A stretch of 31,322 nt of DNA from CAZLGO01 sp964559295 (GCA_964559295.1 CAZLGO010000008.1:1-31322); one strand, 5' to 3'; positions 6,587 to 15,733 are shown, counted from the stretch's first letter. Translations and numbers: made by a program. The notes: a model not told the origin generated them from the letters alone.

Positions 6587-7707
6587 GCGAACAACATTTT
6601 ATCCAGGGAAATGAGGCATGTGCCATGGGAGCTATGAAGGCTGGATGTAGATTTTTTGCTGGTTATCCAATAACTCCCTCTACAGAAATTGCAGAGAAGA
6701 TGGCATCATGTCTTCCAAAGGTAGGCGGGGCATTTATCCAAATGGAAGATGAAATAGCAGCCCTCGGAGCAGTTATAGGGGCTGTTTGGGCAGGTGCAAA
6801 AGGGATGACAGCTACATCAGGACCTGGTTTTTCTCTGATGCAGGAACATATAGGTTTTGCAGCAATGACAGAGACTCCTCTTGTAATTGTAGATGTGCAG
6901 AGAGGATCCCCTTCAACAGGACAGCCAACCATGGCATCCCAAAGTGACATGATTCAGGCAAGATGGGGTTCACATGGTGATTATGAGATAATAGCTCTCT
7001 CACCTTCATCGGTTCAAGAATGCTTTGATTTTACTGTCGAGGCTTTCAACTTGGCAGAAAGATACAGAGTACCAGTTATGGTGATGTGCGATGAAATTGT
7101 AGGACACATGCGTGAGAAGATCATAATACCCAAAGAGGTGAAGGTCGTATACAGAAAAATGCCAAAAGAAGATCCTGAGACATTTGTACCCTTTAGAGCA
7201 GATCCCAGCGGTACACCTGCGATGCCTGTATTTGGAGGCGGTTATAACATTCACGTTACAGGACTCACTCATGACGAAAGAGGATATCCAGATGCTTCTA
7301 ATCCAAAAACTCACTCAAAGCTTGTAAAAAGGCTCTGTAATAAAATACTCAAAAAGAGGGATAAGATCATCAAAACCCACGAAATATTCACAAACGATGC
7401 AGACGTTGTTGTGATATCTTACGGTGCACCATCAAGATCAGCTTTAGCTGCCGTGAAACAGGCCAGAAAAGAAGGAATTAAGGCAGGATTTTTAAAACTG
7501 AATACTGTATGGCCATTTCCAGATGATACTATCAGATCTGTTGCTTGTGATGCCAAAAAGGTTGTTGTTGTTGAGATGAACCTTGGTCAGATATTTTATG
7601 GGGTTAGAGAAGCTGTTGGAGATTCTTCCAGAGTAAACTTACTTGCGAAGATTGGCGGTGAGATACATCTTCCAGAGGAAATATTACACGAAATAAAGTC
7701 ATCTTAG
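6583..7707 (+). CDS. korA: 2-oxoglutarate:ferredoxin oxidoreductase, alpha subunit
   Basis: The 374-residue alpha subunit carries the pyrimidine-binding half of the thiamine diphosphate site. It has the hallmark GYPITPSTEIAE near residue 28, then MEDEIAALGAVIGAVWAG and TSGPGFSLMQEHIG, all characteristic of KorA. With KorB it forms the catalytic core that interconverts 2-oxoglutarate and succinyl-CoA (plus CO2) using reduced ferredoxin. Separation of the gamma domain onto its own gene is the usual archaeal KorABCD arrangement. Related 2-oxoacids cannot be ruled out from sequence alone, but the adjacent sucC supports succinyl-CoA. Confidence 0.94.
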   Translation: MSEQHFIQGNEACAMGAMKAGCRFFAGYPITPSTEIAEKMASCLPKVGGAFIQMEDEIAALGAVIGAVWAGAKGMTATSGPGFSLMQEHIGFAAMTETPLVIVDVQRGSPSTGQPTMASQSDMIQARWGSHGDYEIIALSPSSVQECFDFTVEAFNLAERYRVPVMVMCDEIVGHMREKIIIPKEVKVVYRKMPKEDPETFVPFRADPSGTPAMPVFGGGYNIHVTGLTHDERGYPDASNPKTHSKLVKRLCNKILKKRDKIIKTHEIFTNDADVVVISYGAPSRSALAAVKQARKEGIKAGFLKLNTVWPFPDDTIRSVACDAKKVVVVEMNLGQIFYGVREAVGDSSRVNLLAKIGGEIHLPEEILHEIKSS

Positions 7708-7724
7708 GATTAGGAGATGAAAAG

Positions 7725-8591
7725 ATGGTTGATAAAATCAGGCATCCTTCTACAAAGTACTTAAGAGAAGATAGACTTCCCCACATTTTCTGTGCAGGAT
7801 GTGGAAATGGAACTGTTATAAACTGTTTTTTAAGAGGTATGGAACTTGCAAAGCTTGATTTTGAAAACATTGTGATGGCATCAGGAATTGGATGTTCATC
7901 AAGAATACCAGGTTATTTAAAATGTGATTCGCTTCATACAACACATGGAAGAGCAATTTCCTTCGCAACAGGTATCAAAATTGCAAACCCAAACCTTGAT
8001 GTTGTTGTATTTACAGGAGACGGGGATGCAGCAGCCATAGGAGGTAACCATCTTATTCATGGGGCAAGGAGAAACATAGATCTTACAGTGATCTGCGTAA
8101 ACAACAGCATATATGGAATGACAGGAGGTCAGATAAGCCCAACATCGCCAAAGGGAAGTTATGGGAGTACAGCTCCATATGGAAATATAGAAAAGCCTTT
8201 CGATTTAGCAGAACTTACAAAGGCTGCTGGTGCAACCTATGTTGCAAGGTGGACCACGGCTCATCCAATACAACTTTCCGCTGCCATAAAAAAAGCCTTA
8301 AAAAACAAAGGTTTCTCTTTTGTTGAGGTAATCTCCCAGTGTCCAACCTATTTTGGAAGAAGAAATCGAATGAGATCCCCAATTGAAATGCTAAAGTGGA
8401 TGAAATCCCAGATTGTTACCATAAGAAAGGCAGGAAAGATGGAGGATGAGGAACTTATAGGGAAGATAATCGTTGGAGAGTTCGTAAATATAGACGAGAG
8501 GGAATTTTCAGATGAGATCTACAGCTTAATAAGAAAGGAATGTGTCAGAGAGCCCCCTTCCTCATTGAAGTCTGCATACATGGAGGATTAA
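7725..8591 (+). CDS. korB: 2-oxoglutarate:ferredoxin oxidoreductase, beta subunit
   Basis: The 288-residue beta subunit binds the diphosphate and Mg of thiamine diphosphate through GDGDAAAIGGNHLIHGARRN followed by VCVNNSIYGMTGGQ. The N-terminal HIFCAGCGNGTV and GIGCSSRIPGYLKCDSLHTTHGRA are typical KorB motifs; the cysteines near residues 23 and 26 belong to a family cluster-ligand set. GGAGATG precedes ATG 7725. The gene ends two bases before korC. Confidence 0.94.
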   Translation: MVDKIRHPSTKYLREDRLPHIFCAGCGNGTVINCFLRGMELAKLDFENIVMASGIGCSSRIPGYLKCDSLHTTHGRAISFATGIKIANPNLDVVVFTGDGDAAAIGGNHLIHGARRNIDLTVICVNNSIYGMTGGQISPTSPKGSYGSTAPYGNIEKPFDLAELTKAAGATYVARWTTAHPIQLSAAIKKALKNKGFSFVEVISQCPTYFGRRNRMRSPIEMLKWMKSQIVTIRKAGKMEDEELIGKIIVGEFVNIDEREFSDEIYSLIRKECVREPPSSLKSAYMED

Positions 8592-8593
8592 AA

Positions 8594-9160
8594 TTGCGAC
8601 AGGAGATAAGAATTGCTGGATTTGGTGGACAAGGAATTATATTGGCTGGTATTATCCTTGGAAAGGCAGCAGCAGTTTACGATGATATATTTGCTATTCA
8701 AACACAATCTTATGGTCCAGAAGCAAGAGGAGGAGCTTCAAGGACAGAGGTAGTTGTAAGTGATAAGAACATAGACTATCCAAAGGTTCAAAGACCAGAT
8801 ATTTTTGTTGCAATGTCCCATCAAGCATTGATGACTTATATCGATGATCTTAAAGATGGTGGCACCTTGATCGTTGATCCTGATATGGTGGTTGAGGATG
8901 AGATACTTCCGTTTATCGAAGAACATAATATAAACTATTACAAGGCTCCTGCAACTAAGATCGCTGTCGAAAAGATTGGACTTAGAATAGTGGCGAATAT
9001 GGTAATGCTTGGAGCTCTGACAAAAATAACAAATGTTGTATCAGAAGATTCCATGAAGAAAGCTATAAAAGAAAGCGTACCGAAAGGAACAGAAGATAAA
9101 AATATTTCTGCATTTCAAGCAGGTATGTTGTTGTTTGAAGATCAGGAGGGCAGCACTTGA
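8594..9160 (+). CDS. korC: 2-oxoglutarate:ferredoxin oxidoreductase, gamma subunit
   Basis: The 188-residue gamma subunit begins RIAGFGGQGIILAGIILGKAA, then QTQSYGPEARGGASRTEVVVSD, both diagnostic for the family. It completes the heterotetramer. The frame is open upstream to 8540, but the true start is TTG 8594. GGAGG lies seven bases before it, homology begins there, and the upstream extension only re-reads the end of korB. Its TGA overlaps the TTG start of sucC by four bases. Confidence 0.92.
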   Translation: MRQEIRIAGFGGQGIILAGIILGKAAAVYDDIFAIQTQSYGPEARGGASRTEVVVSDKNIDYPKVQRPDIFVAMSHQALMTYIDDLKDGGTLIVDPDMVVEDEILPFIEEHNINYYKAPATKIAVEKIGLRIVANMVMLGALTKITNVVSEDSMKKAIKESVPKGTEDKNISAFQAGMLLFEDQEGST

Positions 9161-10260
9161 AACTTCATGAATATCATGCAAAAGACATATTCAGGAGAGA
9201 GGGAATTCCAGTACCCCAAGGTTTTATTGTAGAGAGTCCAGAAGAAGCGCAAAAAGCTGCATATAAAATCAAAAACCCTGTTGTATTAAAATCACAGGTT
9301 CTTGTTGGTGGGCGAGGTAAAGCAGGAGGTATAAAATTTGCAAACACACCGCAAGAAGCATATAAGATTGCAAAAGAGCTTTTATCTTCTAAGATAAAGG
9401 GAGAAATCATATCCAAAATTCTGGTTGAAGAGAGGATCCGTATAAAAAAAGAGCTTTATTTAAGTGTTGCTGTAGATAGAATCGCCAAAAAGCCACTTAT
9501 AATGGCAGGTACAGAAGGTGGTATTGATATTGAAGAATTAGCCCAAAAATATCCGGATAAAATCATTAAATATTATGTAAATCCTCTTGATGAGTTTTTA
9601 CCATATCAGGCTCGGGAAATTGCAAGGAAAATGCAAGTTGAAAGCCCGCTGATTCCAAAGATTGGTTCTATAATCTGGAAGCTTTTTGCAATTTTTAAAA
9701 AATACGATGCAGTACTTGCTGAAATAAATCCGCTTGTTTTAACAGATGATAAGATTTTAGCAGTTGATGCAAAGCTTGAAGTTGATGACGATGCTATCTC
9801 AAGACACAGAGAACTTGAAAAATTTGAAGAGTTTAAAAAGGAAGAATTTGCATATGTAAAACTTGATGGTGACATTGCAGTCATTGGAAATGGTGCAGGT
9901 CTTACTTTAAGTGGTATGGACATGTTAAGGATTTATGGAGGAAATCCGGCTACATTCTTAGATATAGGAGGTGGGGCATCCACAGAAAACATTGAAAAAG
10001 CTCTTAATCTTGTTATTTCTGATCCTGATGTTAAGGTTGTTTTTTTAAATGTACTTGGTGGGATAACAAGGGCTGATGATGTGGCAAAAGGGATTGTAAA
10101 TGTTTTAAATGCTTCAAAGCGTAAAATACCCCTTGTTATAAGACTTACCGGAACAAATGAGGAAGAGGGGCAGCGAATTTTAACTGAAGCTGGAGTTTCT
10201 TTTGAAACGTCTATGGAAGATGCTGCAAAGAAGGCTACTCTATTGTGTTTGAAGCAATAG
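9157..10260 (+). CDS. sucC: Succinyl-CoA synthetase, beta subunit (ATP-grasp)
   Basis: With SucD it interconverts succinyl-CoA and succinate with ADP or ATP. The 367-residue protein starts MKLHEYHAKDIFRREGIPVP, has the ATP-grasp domain (about 1-225, including VLVGGRGKAGGI) and then the ligase domain with GAGLTLSGMDML and FLDIGGGAS. Overlap with korC and an AGGAGG ahead of TTG 9157 place it in the kor operon. The pairing links succinate activation to reductive 2-oxoglutarate synthesis, or the reverse. No sucD follows; the next gene is convergent. The alpha subunit must be elsewhere if the enzyme is functional. Confidence 0.94.
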   Translation: MKLHEYHAKDIFRREGIPVPQGFIVESPEEAQKAAYKIKNPVVLKSQVLVGGRGKAGGIKFANTPQEAYKIAKELLSSKIKGEIISKILVEERIRIKKELYLSVAVDRIAKKPLIMAGTEGGIDIEELAQKYPDKIIKYYVNPLDEFLPYQAREIARKMQVESPLIPKIGSIIWKLFAIFKKYDAVLAEINPLVLTDDKILAVDAKLEVDDDAISRHRELEKFEEFKKEEFAYVKLDGDIAVIGNGAGLTLSGMDMLRIYGGNPATFLDIGGGASTENIEKALNLVISDPDVKVVFLNVLGGITRADDVAKGIVNVLNASKRKIPLVIRLTGTNEEEGQRILTEAGVSFETSMEDAAKKATLLCLKQ

Positions 10261-10295
10261 GTGTGATACGTTCTATTTTAATCTTTTCGTCACAC
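10261..10295. terminator. Hairpin between convergent genes
   Basis: GTGTG-ACG at 10261-10270 can pair with CGT-CACAC at 10288-10295 across a T-rich loop. It lies between the sucC stop and the stop of the minus-strand gene, so it may act for both. The role is inferred from position. Confidence 0.35.
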
Positions 10296-11372
10296 ACTCC
10301 TTCTTACAGTAACAACATGTGATATAACAAGTGCAGAAAGCAGCATGTAAGTTATCATTGCAAATCCATTAATGGATCTGTTGAATATAAACAATCCGAC
10401 GATACTTTGAGCTATAAAGGCAGATAATGCACCAATTAGGAGAGCCTCTCTTCCAAGATACATCCGACTTCCAAGTTTTCTTTTTTCTCTGTATTTTCTA
10501 AGAACAAAAAAACCAGCACATATTACTATCAGATTCCAAATTAGAAGGGATAAAATCCCCATATATCCAAAATCAAATGCAACCCCAAAGATCCCAGGTA
10601 ACATGTAGTCTATCATGTCCTTTTTATTTACGAGGATACCATAAAAGAGAGGATATGGCAGTCCAAATTGAATATATAGAGACATTGGAAGGTGTATATA
10701 CCCACAAGATCCACCAAGACATCCAGATTTCCAAAAACAAGAGCCTTGTACATGTCCCCATAAGAGGGTGTTTACAATTACCATCTTCAAACTTGGTACT
10801 GCATATTCTCCAAGCTTTGCAATTCTTGCAAGAGGACTTAACACCGAAGCATTAAAGATCCTTGATAATACCTCAAGGATCCCAAAACCAAGCCCGCCTG
10901 CAGCAAGCAAGCCCATAAGTCTTCTAAAAGTTAAGCCGGAGCTTCTCTTGAAACTTTTTGACATGACAAAAATACCAATTATCCATCCTAAAAACCACAG
11001 CAACAAAAATGACCTGTGCATCAGTCCACCAGCTACAGCTATTATCACAAAAAGAATGATGGCGAAGGCTTTTATTGATGTAGATCTGATTTCAACCTCA
11101 CTTAATAAATTTGCAGACGCCATTACAGTTATCCATGAAAAAAGGGCAATGGGACCAAAAGGATGGGTGAACTCATGATGTGACATATATGGAAGAAAAA
11201 GACATGCTGAATCAATTCCAAAAAGTGCTGCAAATCCGACTGTTAGAATCAATGCCAAAAAAAGAACCATGCTAAGGGAGACAGGAAAAGTATTAAAAAA
11301 AAGCATAACTCCAACGTGTATGATAAGGGCTACCTCTACTATAAGCTGAATGTGATTATGAGCCATGAACAT
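10290..11372 (-). CDS. Polytopic membrane protein, hypothetical
   Basis: The 360-residue protein has about ten hydrophobic segments and no recognised domain. A loop near residues 60-72 is His-rich (HHEFTHPFGP). A second loop near 205-225 carries three cysteines (Cys212, Cys218, Cys223, with CLGGSCGY). These polar loops could bind a metal or form a disulfide, but nothing proves it. The start at ATG 11372 is supported by GTGATAAC directly before it, the spacing used elsewhere in this genome. It stands alone between the kor-sucC operon and the glycan cassette. Confidence 0.75.
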   Translation of the reverse strand: MFMAHNHIQLIVEVALIIHVGVMLFFNTFPVSLSMVLFLALILTVGFAALFGIDSACLFLPYMSHHEFTHPFGPIALFSWITVMASANLLSEVEIRSTSIKAFAIILFVIIAVAGGLMHRSFLLLWFLGWIIGIFVMSKSFKRSSGLTFRRLMGLLAAGGLGFGILEVLSRIFNASVLSPLARIAKLGEYAVPSLKMVIVNTLLWGHVQGSCFWKSGCLGGSCGYIHLPMSLYIQFGLPYPLFYGILVNKKDMIDYMLPGIFGVAFDFGYMGILSLLIWNLIVICAGFFVLRKYREKRKLGSRMYLGREALLIGALSAFIAQSIVGLFIFNRSINGFAMITYMLLSALVISHVVTVRRSV

Positions 11373-11400
11373 GTTATCACTCTGTAAATCGCATTTTAAT

Positions 11401-11409
11401 ATTTATAAG
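11401..11409 (-). promoter_or_regulatory. TATA-box candidate for the 11372 gene
   Basis: The minus strand reads CTTATAAAT, centred about 33 bases before ATG 11372. It implies a leader of about eight bases that includes the GTGAT ribosome binding site. Confidence 0.45.
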
Positions 11410-11529
11410 ATTTAACATTTAAAGGAGATCTTAAAGATGTTGACAAGTCTATTCTTAACTGTAACATCTGAACAAATAAATAAGTGAACGATATCAAATA
11501 TGCAAAAAACACCTCAAGAAGGGATCACC

Positions 11530-11690
11530 ATGAACTATAAAAATTATGTTCTCTATTTTGCTATTTTAATAATTGTAATTGGTTTGTGCTTGTACTGATA
11601 GATCAAAAATTCTTTTTTAAAATTCTGGGTCTTGAAGTCATGGTGCTTAGCATTGCATTTTGTATGATTGTGATTGCGATCATAGCATAA
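11530..11690 (+). pseudogene. Small two-span membrane protein split by a frameshift
   Basis: From ATG 11530 the frame gives MNYKNYVLYFAILIIVIG and stops at codon 23. One frame over, the sequence continues as LVLIDQKFFFKILGLEVM and then LSIAFCMIVIAIIA, ending at TAA 11688-11690. Adding one base near 11575-11585 would join both into a 53-residue protein with two hydrophobic helices around a short charged loop. A GGGATC lies before the ATG. Either a real single-base loss or a sequencing error could explain it; two chance hydrophobic runs are less likely. No family is recognised. Confidence 0.4.
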
Positions 11691-11739
11691 AGGTATGTGA
11701 TCCTGTTTAAATAAAAGAACTGGTGGATAGAGTGATAAA

Positions 11740-12861
11740 ATGAAAATATGTATAATTTCAGATTTTTTCGTTCCTCATTACCATGGAGGAGGGGAGAGGC
11801 GTTATTTTGAGGTAGCCAAAAGGCTTGTTTATAGAGGATATAATGTAGATGTTGTTTGTATGAAAATCCAGGGAGCTGAGGATCATGAGATTATTGAGAG
11901 AATAAACGTTTATCATTTAGGTCCTAAGATCAAAAAACCTCCTTATAGAACTGCTTTTAATTTTATTCATTTTATCATTTCTACATTTTTGTGGATCCTA
12001 AAGCATGATTATGATGTAATTGATGCTCAAACCTATGTTCCATTAGTTCCAGCTTTCTTTGGGGGTAATTTGAAAAGGATTCCTGTTATAGGGACAATAC
12101 ATGATGTAAGTTCCAACAAAGGTGATCAGTGGTTTATTTATCCGAAAATTGCTTATTTTTTTGAAAAAATATTATTGAGACTGCCATATGATAAAATAAT
12201 CACTGTGAGTAATCAAACTAAAAATACATTGGTTAAAGATTACAATGCCGCATCTGAGAGAATTTATGTTATACCTCCTGGAGTTGATCTTGATTTCATT
12301 GATTCTGTAAAGATCGACAAAAAATATAAAAACTCTATTATCTTCGTTGGAAGATTAGCTCCGCACAAACACGTAGATGATCTGATAAAAGCTGTTGATT
12401 TACTAAAAAAAGATCTTCCTGAAATTAAATTAAGAATTATTGGTGATGGTGTCGAAAAAGATAAATTGGTTGAAATTGTAGATAATTTAAAACTCCATGA
12501 TCATGTGGAATTTTTGGGAGATTTGGAATACGGAGGAGTTATAAGCGAGATTAAAAAATCGAATGTTTTAGCTTTACCATCCACAAGGGAAGGTTTTGGA
12601 ATGGTCTTGGTTGAGGCCAATGCGTGCTACGTTCCTGTTGTTGCCTACAAATCTGGTGGAGTTGTTGAGGTTATTGGTCATGGTAAAAATGGTTTTTTAG
12701 TTGAACCAAGGGATATTAATGGATTGACAAAAAAAATCAAATTTTTATTGGAAAATGATGATGTTGCAATGAAAATGGGTAGATATGGAAGAGAAAAGGC
12801 TGAAAAGTTGTTTGATTGGGATAAAGTTGTTGGTGAGATTGAGGAAGTTTATAAAAAGTGA
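11740..12861 (+). CDS. Glycosyltransferase family 4
   Basis: A 373-residue retaining GT-B glycosyltransferase that moves a sugar from a nucleotide donor to a lipid-linked or surface glycan. The N-terminal acceptor domain starts KICIISDFFVPHYHGGGERR, the usual Gly-rich loop. The C-terminal donor domain has IIFVGRLAPHKHVDDLIKA and the EX7E motif STREGFGMVLVEA (Glu284 and Glu292). No membrane helix is needed; these enzymes sit at the cytoplasmic face. AGAGTGAT precedes the ATG. The gene overlaps the next by four bases. The sugar and acceptor cannot be told from sequence. Confidence 0.93.
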   Translation: MKICIISDFFVPHYHGGGERRYFEVAKRLVYRGYNVDVVCMKIQGAEDHEIIERINVYHLGPKIKKPPYRTAFNFIHFIISTFLWILKHDYDVIDAQTYVPLVPAFFGGNLKRIPVIGTIHDVSSNKGDQWFIYPKIAYFFEKILLRLPYDKIITVSNQTKNTLVKDYNAASERIYVIPPGVDLDFIDSVKIDKKYKNSIIFVGRLAPHKHVDDLIKAVDLLKKDLPEIKLRIIGDGVEKDKLVEIVDNLKLHDHVEFLGDLEYGGVISEIKKSNVLALPSTREGFGMVLVEANACYVPVVAYKSGGVVEVIGHGKNGFLVEPRDINGLTKKIKFLLENDDVAMKMGRYGREKAEKLFDWDKVVGEIEEVYKK

Positions 12862-13562
12862 TTGAAATGGGAAATCAGTTTGAAAAGTCTTATTTTAATA
12901 GTGAAATTATGGATGAAAAAAGAGCATTGACAAGAGAAGGATATGTTAGAATTGTAAAGAAAATCGTATTAGAGATGCCACATAATCATAAAATATTGGA
13001 TGTTGGTTGTGGAAGAGGAGCATATTTGAAAGACATACATAAATCACGACCTGATTTAGAAATTTATGGAGTAGATATCGGGGATGTCGAAGAATATTTA
13101 CCAGAGTATATTAATTTTGAAAAAGCATCTGGAGATAATATGCCATTTGAAAATGAAAAATTTGATTTAATAATTTGTTTCCATGTTTTAGAACATATTT
13201 TGAACCCATATGAATTTTTAAAAGAATTTCACCGAGTTTTAAAGAATGATGGATTCGTTTATATAGAAATGCCATATTATAAGACAACATCTATTCCAGA
13301 TGGAAATCTGAATTTCTGGAGCGATCCAACGCATATAAAACCTTATACTTATAGATCCGTTGAAAGAATGTTAAAGGAAAGTGGTTTTGAAGTAGTTGAA
13401 ATAAAAATTTGGAGAAGTTGGATAACTATTCTATTGGGGCCCTATTTAATTCTAAAAAGATTTTTACTGAATGATTATGATGCATTATCCACATTTTTTG
13501 CCCATCTGTTTGGACATTCTATTGGTGGTTTGGGTAGAAAAAGCTGTCAGAAAAGTGATTAA
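12858..13562 (+). CDS. SAM-dependent class I methyltransferase
   Basis: The 234-residue protein has SAM motif I KILDVGCGRGAYL (about 46-58), an acidic residue ending strand 2 (IYGVDIGD), and FDLIICFHVLEHILNPYEFL followed by FHRVLKNDGFVYIEMP, the pattern of methyltransferase type 11 proteins. The C-terminus is hydrophobic (about 190-225) and may touch the membrane. GTG 12858 overlaps the GT4 stop (GTGA); ATG 12867 is the alternative. Between two glycosyltransferases, it probably methylates a sugar or its carrier. The target is inference. Confidence 0.88.
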   Translation: MIEMGNQFEKSYFNSEIMDEKRALTREGYVRIVKKIVLEMPHNHKILDVGCGRGAYLKDIHKSRPDLEIYGVDIGDVEEYLPEYINFEKASGDNMPFENEKFDLIICFHVLEHILNPYEFLKEFHRVLKNDGFVYIEMPYYKTTSIPDGNLNFWSDPTHIKPYTYRSVERMLKESGFEVVEIKIWRSWITILLGPYLILKRFLLNDYDALSTFFAHLFGHSIGGLGRKSCQKSD

Positions 13563-13564
13563 AA

Positions 13565-14566
13565 ATGGCAAAAACTTATGTCATTACTCCTGATTACAAT
13601 GGTACAAAATATTTAGAAAACTATTTTGAGTCGTTGTTTAGTCAAACATATAAAAATTTTAAAATCGTTTTTGTTGATAATTCACCTAATAATGATTCAA
13701 TTAATTTCATAAAAGAGCATTATGGTGATAAATTAAAAAAAGAAAAAATAATACTTATTAAAAATCCAGAAAATTATGGTTTTGCCGAATCTAATAATTT
13801 AGGCATTAAAAAGGCATTTGAAGATAAAGAATGTGAATATATTCTGTGCCTAAACAATGATACAAAACTATCTTCGGAGTTTTTAGAAGAAATGATTAAA
13901 TGTGCGGATAAACATCCTGATGCTGGGAGTATTCAGGCAAAAATGATTTGGGGCCGGTATCCAGAACTTATTGATTCTGTAGGAATAGAATATTCTAAAA
14001 ATGGATTAGGATTTAATAGAGGAGCTTATGAACCTTTTGATAAATATAATAAAGAAGAAGAAATATTCGGATGTTGTGCAGGGGCATGTTTATATCGAAA
14101 GGAAGCACTAGAAGATGTTAAATTATATGATGAGTATTTTGATAAAGATTTTTTTGCATATTACGAAGATTTTGATTTGACATTTAGGCTAAGATGGGCG
14201 GGATGGAAAACATTGTACTGCCCAAAAGCTGTTGTTTACCATTACAGAGGAGCAACTGGTGGGGTTATAAGCGATTTCGCGATTTACCATGGTGGGAGAA
14301 ATTACGTATGGACTCTTTTCAAAAATATTCCCAAAAGTTACATACTCAAAAATTTTTATTTGATAATTTTAGGTGAATTGGCACAAGTTGGAATTAACCT
14401 ATTAAGAAAAAAGCCCATTATTATAAAAGCTAAAATAGATGCATACAAAAACTTTGGAAAATTTTTAAAGAAGAAAAAGAAGATCAAAAGAAGAGTAGAT
14501 TTTAAAGAGTTAGAAAAATGGTTCATTATGAAATGGAGAGTAAAAATTCCAAAAAATGTAATTTAG
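13565..14566 (+). CDS. Glycosyltransferase family 2, rhamnosyltransferase-like
   Basis: A 333-residue inverting GT-A enzyme. It starts TYVITPDYNGTKYLENYFES, has IVFVDNSPNND for nucleotide contact, LCLNNDTKLS as the metal-binding (DxD-type) region, and YYEDFDLTFRLRWAGW near residues 205-220 with the general-base Asp/Glu region. This arrangement is common in WbbL-like glycan glycosyltransferases. A basic C-terminal tail (about 298-312) follows a hydrophobic stretch, suggesting membrane attachment. It follows the methyltransferase stop by two bases and completes a three-gene cassette whose third positions look more A+T-rich by eye than the neighbouring metabolic genes. Confidence 0.92.
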   Translation: MAKTYVITPDYNGTKYLENYFESLFSQTYKNFKIVFVDNSPNNDSINFIKEHYGDKLKKEKIILIKNPENYGFAESNNLGIKKAFEDKECEYILCLNNDTKLSSEFLEEMIKCADKHPDAGSIQAKMIWGRYPELIDSVGIEYSKNGLGFNRGAYEPFDKYNKEEEIFGCCAGACLYRKEALEDVKLYDEYFDKDFFAYYEDFDLTFRLRWAGWKTLYCPKAVVYHYRGATGGVISDFAIYHGGRNYVWTLFKNIPKSYILKNFYLIILGELAQVGINLLRKKPIIIKAKIDAYKNFGKFLKKKKKIKRRVDFKELEKWFIMKWRVKIPKNVI

Positions 14567-14584
14567 ATCATTAATATCAGAGTA

Positions 14585-15733
14585 TTAACCATTTCCAAGC
14601 TTTAGCCTCTTTATCGCTCTGTAAATAGAAGGGTTGGTAATCTCATAATCCAGTGCAGCTTCTTCGCATGATTCAATGCAAATCAAACAGTTTATACATT
14701 TTTTGTAATCTATGTTTATTTTGCCTTTATTCATGTTTATGGCTTCCATAGGACAATTTTCCACGCAAGTGCCACACAGAACACATCTTTCTTCAAAACC
14801 TAAATAAGGTTTCTTCTTAAAAAGCTTGTTGCTCAAAGATGAAAACAGAAGATTGGCTGAAGAGGAAAGCAAGCGAGATTTTAATGGCGGAATTGAGGGT
14901 GGCATCTCGAATTTCCTTTTAACATTTTCTATGTTCTCACCAATGGTTTTTATATTCTCTAAGTCTCCCAATCCAAGTTCACCGGAAAGTAGGATATGTT
15001 CAACCATGTTGGCATCGTAACCCATAATCTCGGTACATACCTTATCAGTGGAAACGGCATCATCACCAGCGATTATCAGATCCATCTTTATGGGATCTCC
15101 GCGGATGGGTCCAAGTTTCCCTTCCAAGGCATATATTGCATCCACAAATGATATAAATTTTTTATTTCTAACTAAATAGGAAAATACGTCTACTATTGCT
15201 TTATTTATGCCCCTTATATGCGCTTTCCATCTATCTCTCTTTGGAATCATACCCAAAATATTTTTCATGCTCAATGTAACTGCGGTCTCGTCATGTGTTT
15301 TCATTTTAGCTGCACTTATGATCAGATCACTCTCTAAGACCGTCTTTGCAAGATGAAACTTATCAAGAACCATTGAAGTTGGTGAATCAACCTTTAACCA
15401 TTGATCATCGTCAAAGTTTACAACCTCTGCCCCAATTTTCTCGAGTTCAAAGACATTTAACCTTGCAAAAACTTTTCCGGTGTTACTAAGAGAGCTTTCA
15501 CCAACATATATCCTCTTTATACCTCTTTTTTTTAAAATTTGAACTAAACCTTCTATTATTCGCAGATCCGTTGTGACACCAGAGTTTGCTGGAGAGCTAT
15601 TTAAAAAGTTTGGTTTTATTAGGACCTTCTCAACGCCTTTTAATAAGCTATCTGTAACAATCTCATTAAAACAGGTATTTACTGCATCATATACATTTTT
15701 ATTTTTAACTTTGGTGATGCAAACACGCGGCAT
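14585..15733 (-). CDS. DUF362 protein with C-terminal 2x[4Fe-4S] ferredoxin domain
   Basis: The 382-residue protein has an N-terminal DUF362 domain (about 1-290; VLIKPNFLNSSPANSGVTTD and ISAAKMKTHDETAVTLSMKNILGMIP are typical). A ferredoxin domain follows with Cys317/320/323/327 and Cys346/349/352/356. The usual Pro after the last cysteine of the second set is replaced by Glu. The DUF362 family has no settled function. The iron-sulfur half suggests electron transfer. AGAGGAATAG precedes the ATG at 15731-15733. It is convergent with the glycan cassette, so a link to it is not implied. Confidence 0.9.
   Translation of the reverse strand: MPRVCITKVKNKNVYDAVNTCFNEIVTDSLLKGVEKVLIKPNFLNSSPANSGVTTDLRIIEGLVQILKKRGIKRIYVGESSLSNTGKVFARLNVFELEKIGAEVVNFDDDQWLKVDSPTSMVLDKFHLAKTVLESDLIISAAKMKTHDETAVTLSMKNILGMIPKRDRWKAHIRGINKAIVDVFSYLVRNKKFISFVDAIYALEGKLGPIRGDPIKMDLIIAGDDAVSTDKVCTEIMGYDANMVEHILLSGELGLGDLENIKTIGENIENVKRKFEMPPSIPPLKSRLLSSSANLLFSSLSNKLFKKKPYLGFEERCVLCGTCVENCPMEAINMNKGKINIDYKKCINCLICIESCEEAALDYEITNPSIYRAIKRLKLGNG

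Noticed and set aside
11740..14566. Glycan cassette as part of a mobile island
   Set aside because: It looks somewhat richer in A+T by eye, but there are no integrases, insertion-sequence ends or flanking repeats to support transfer.
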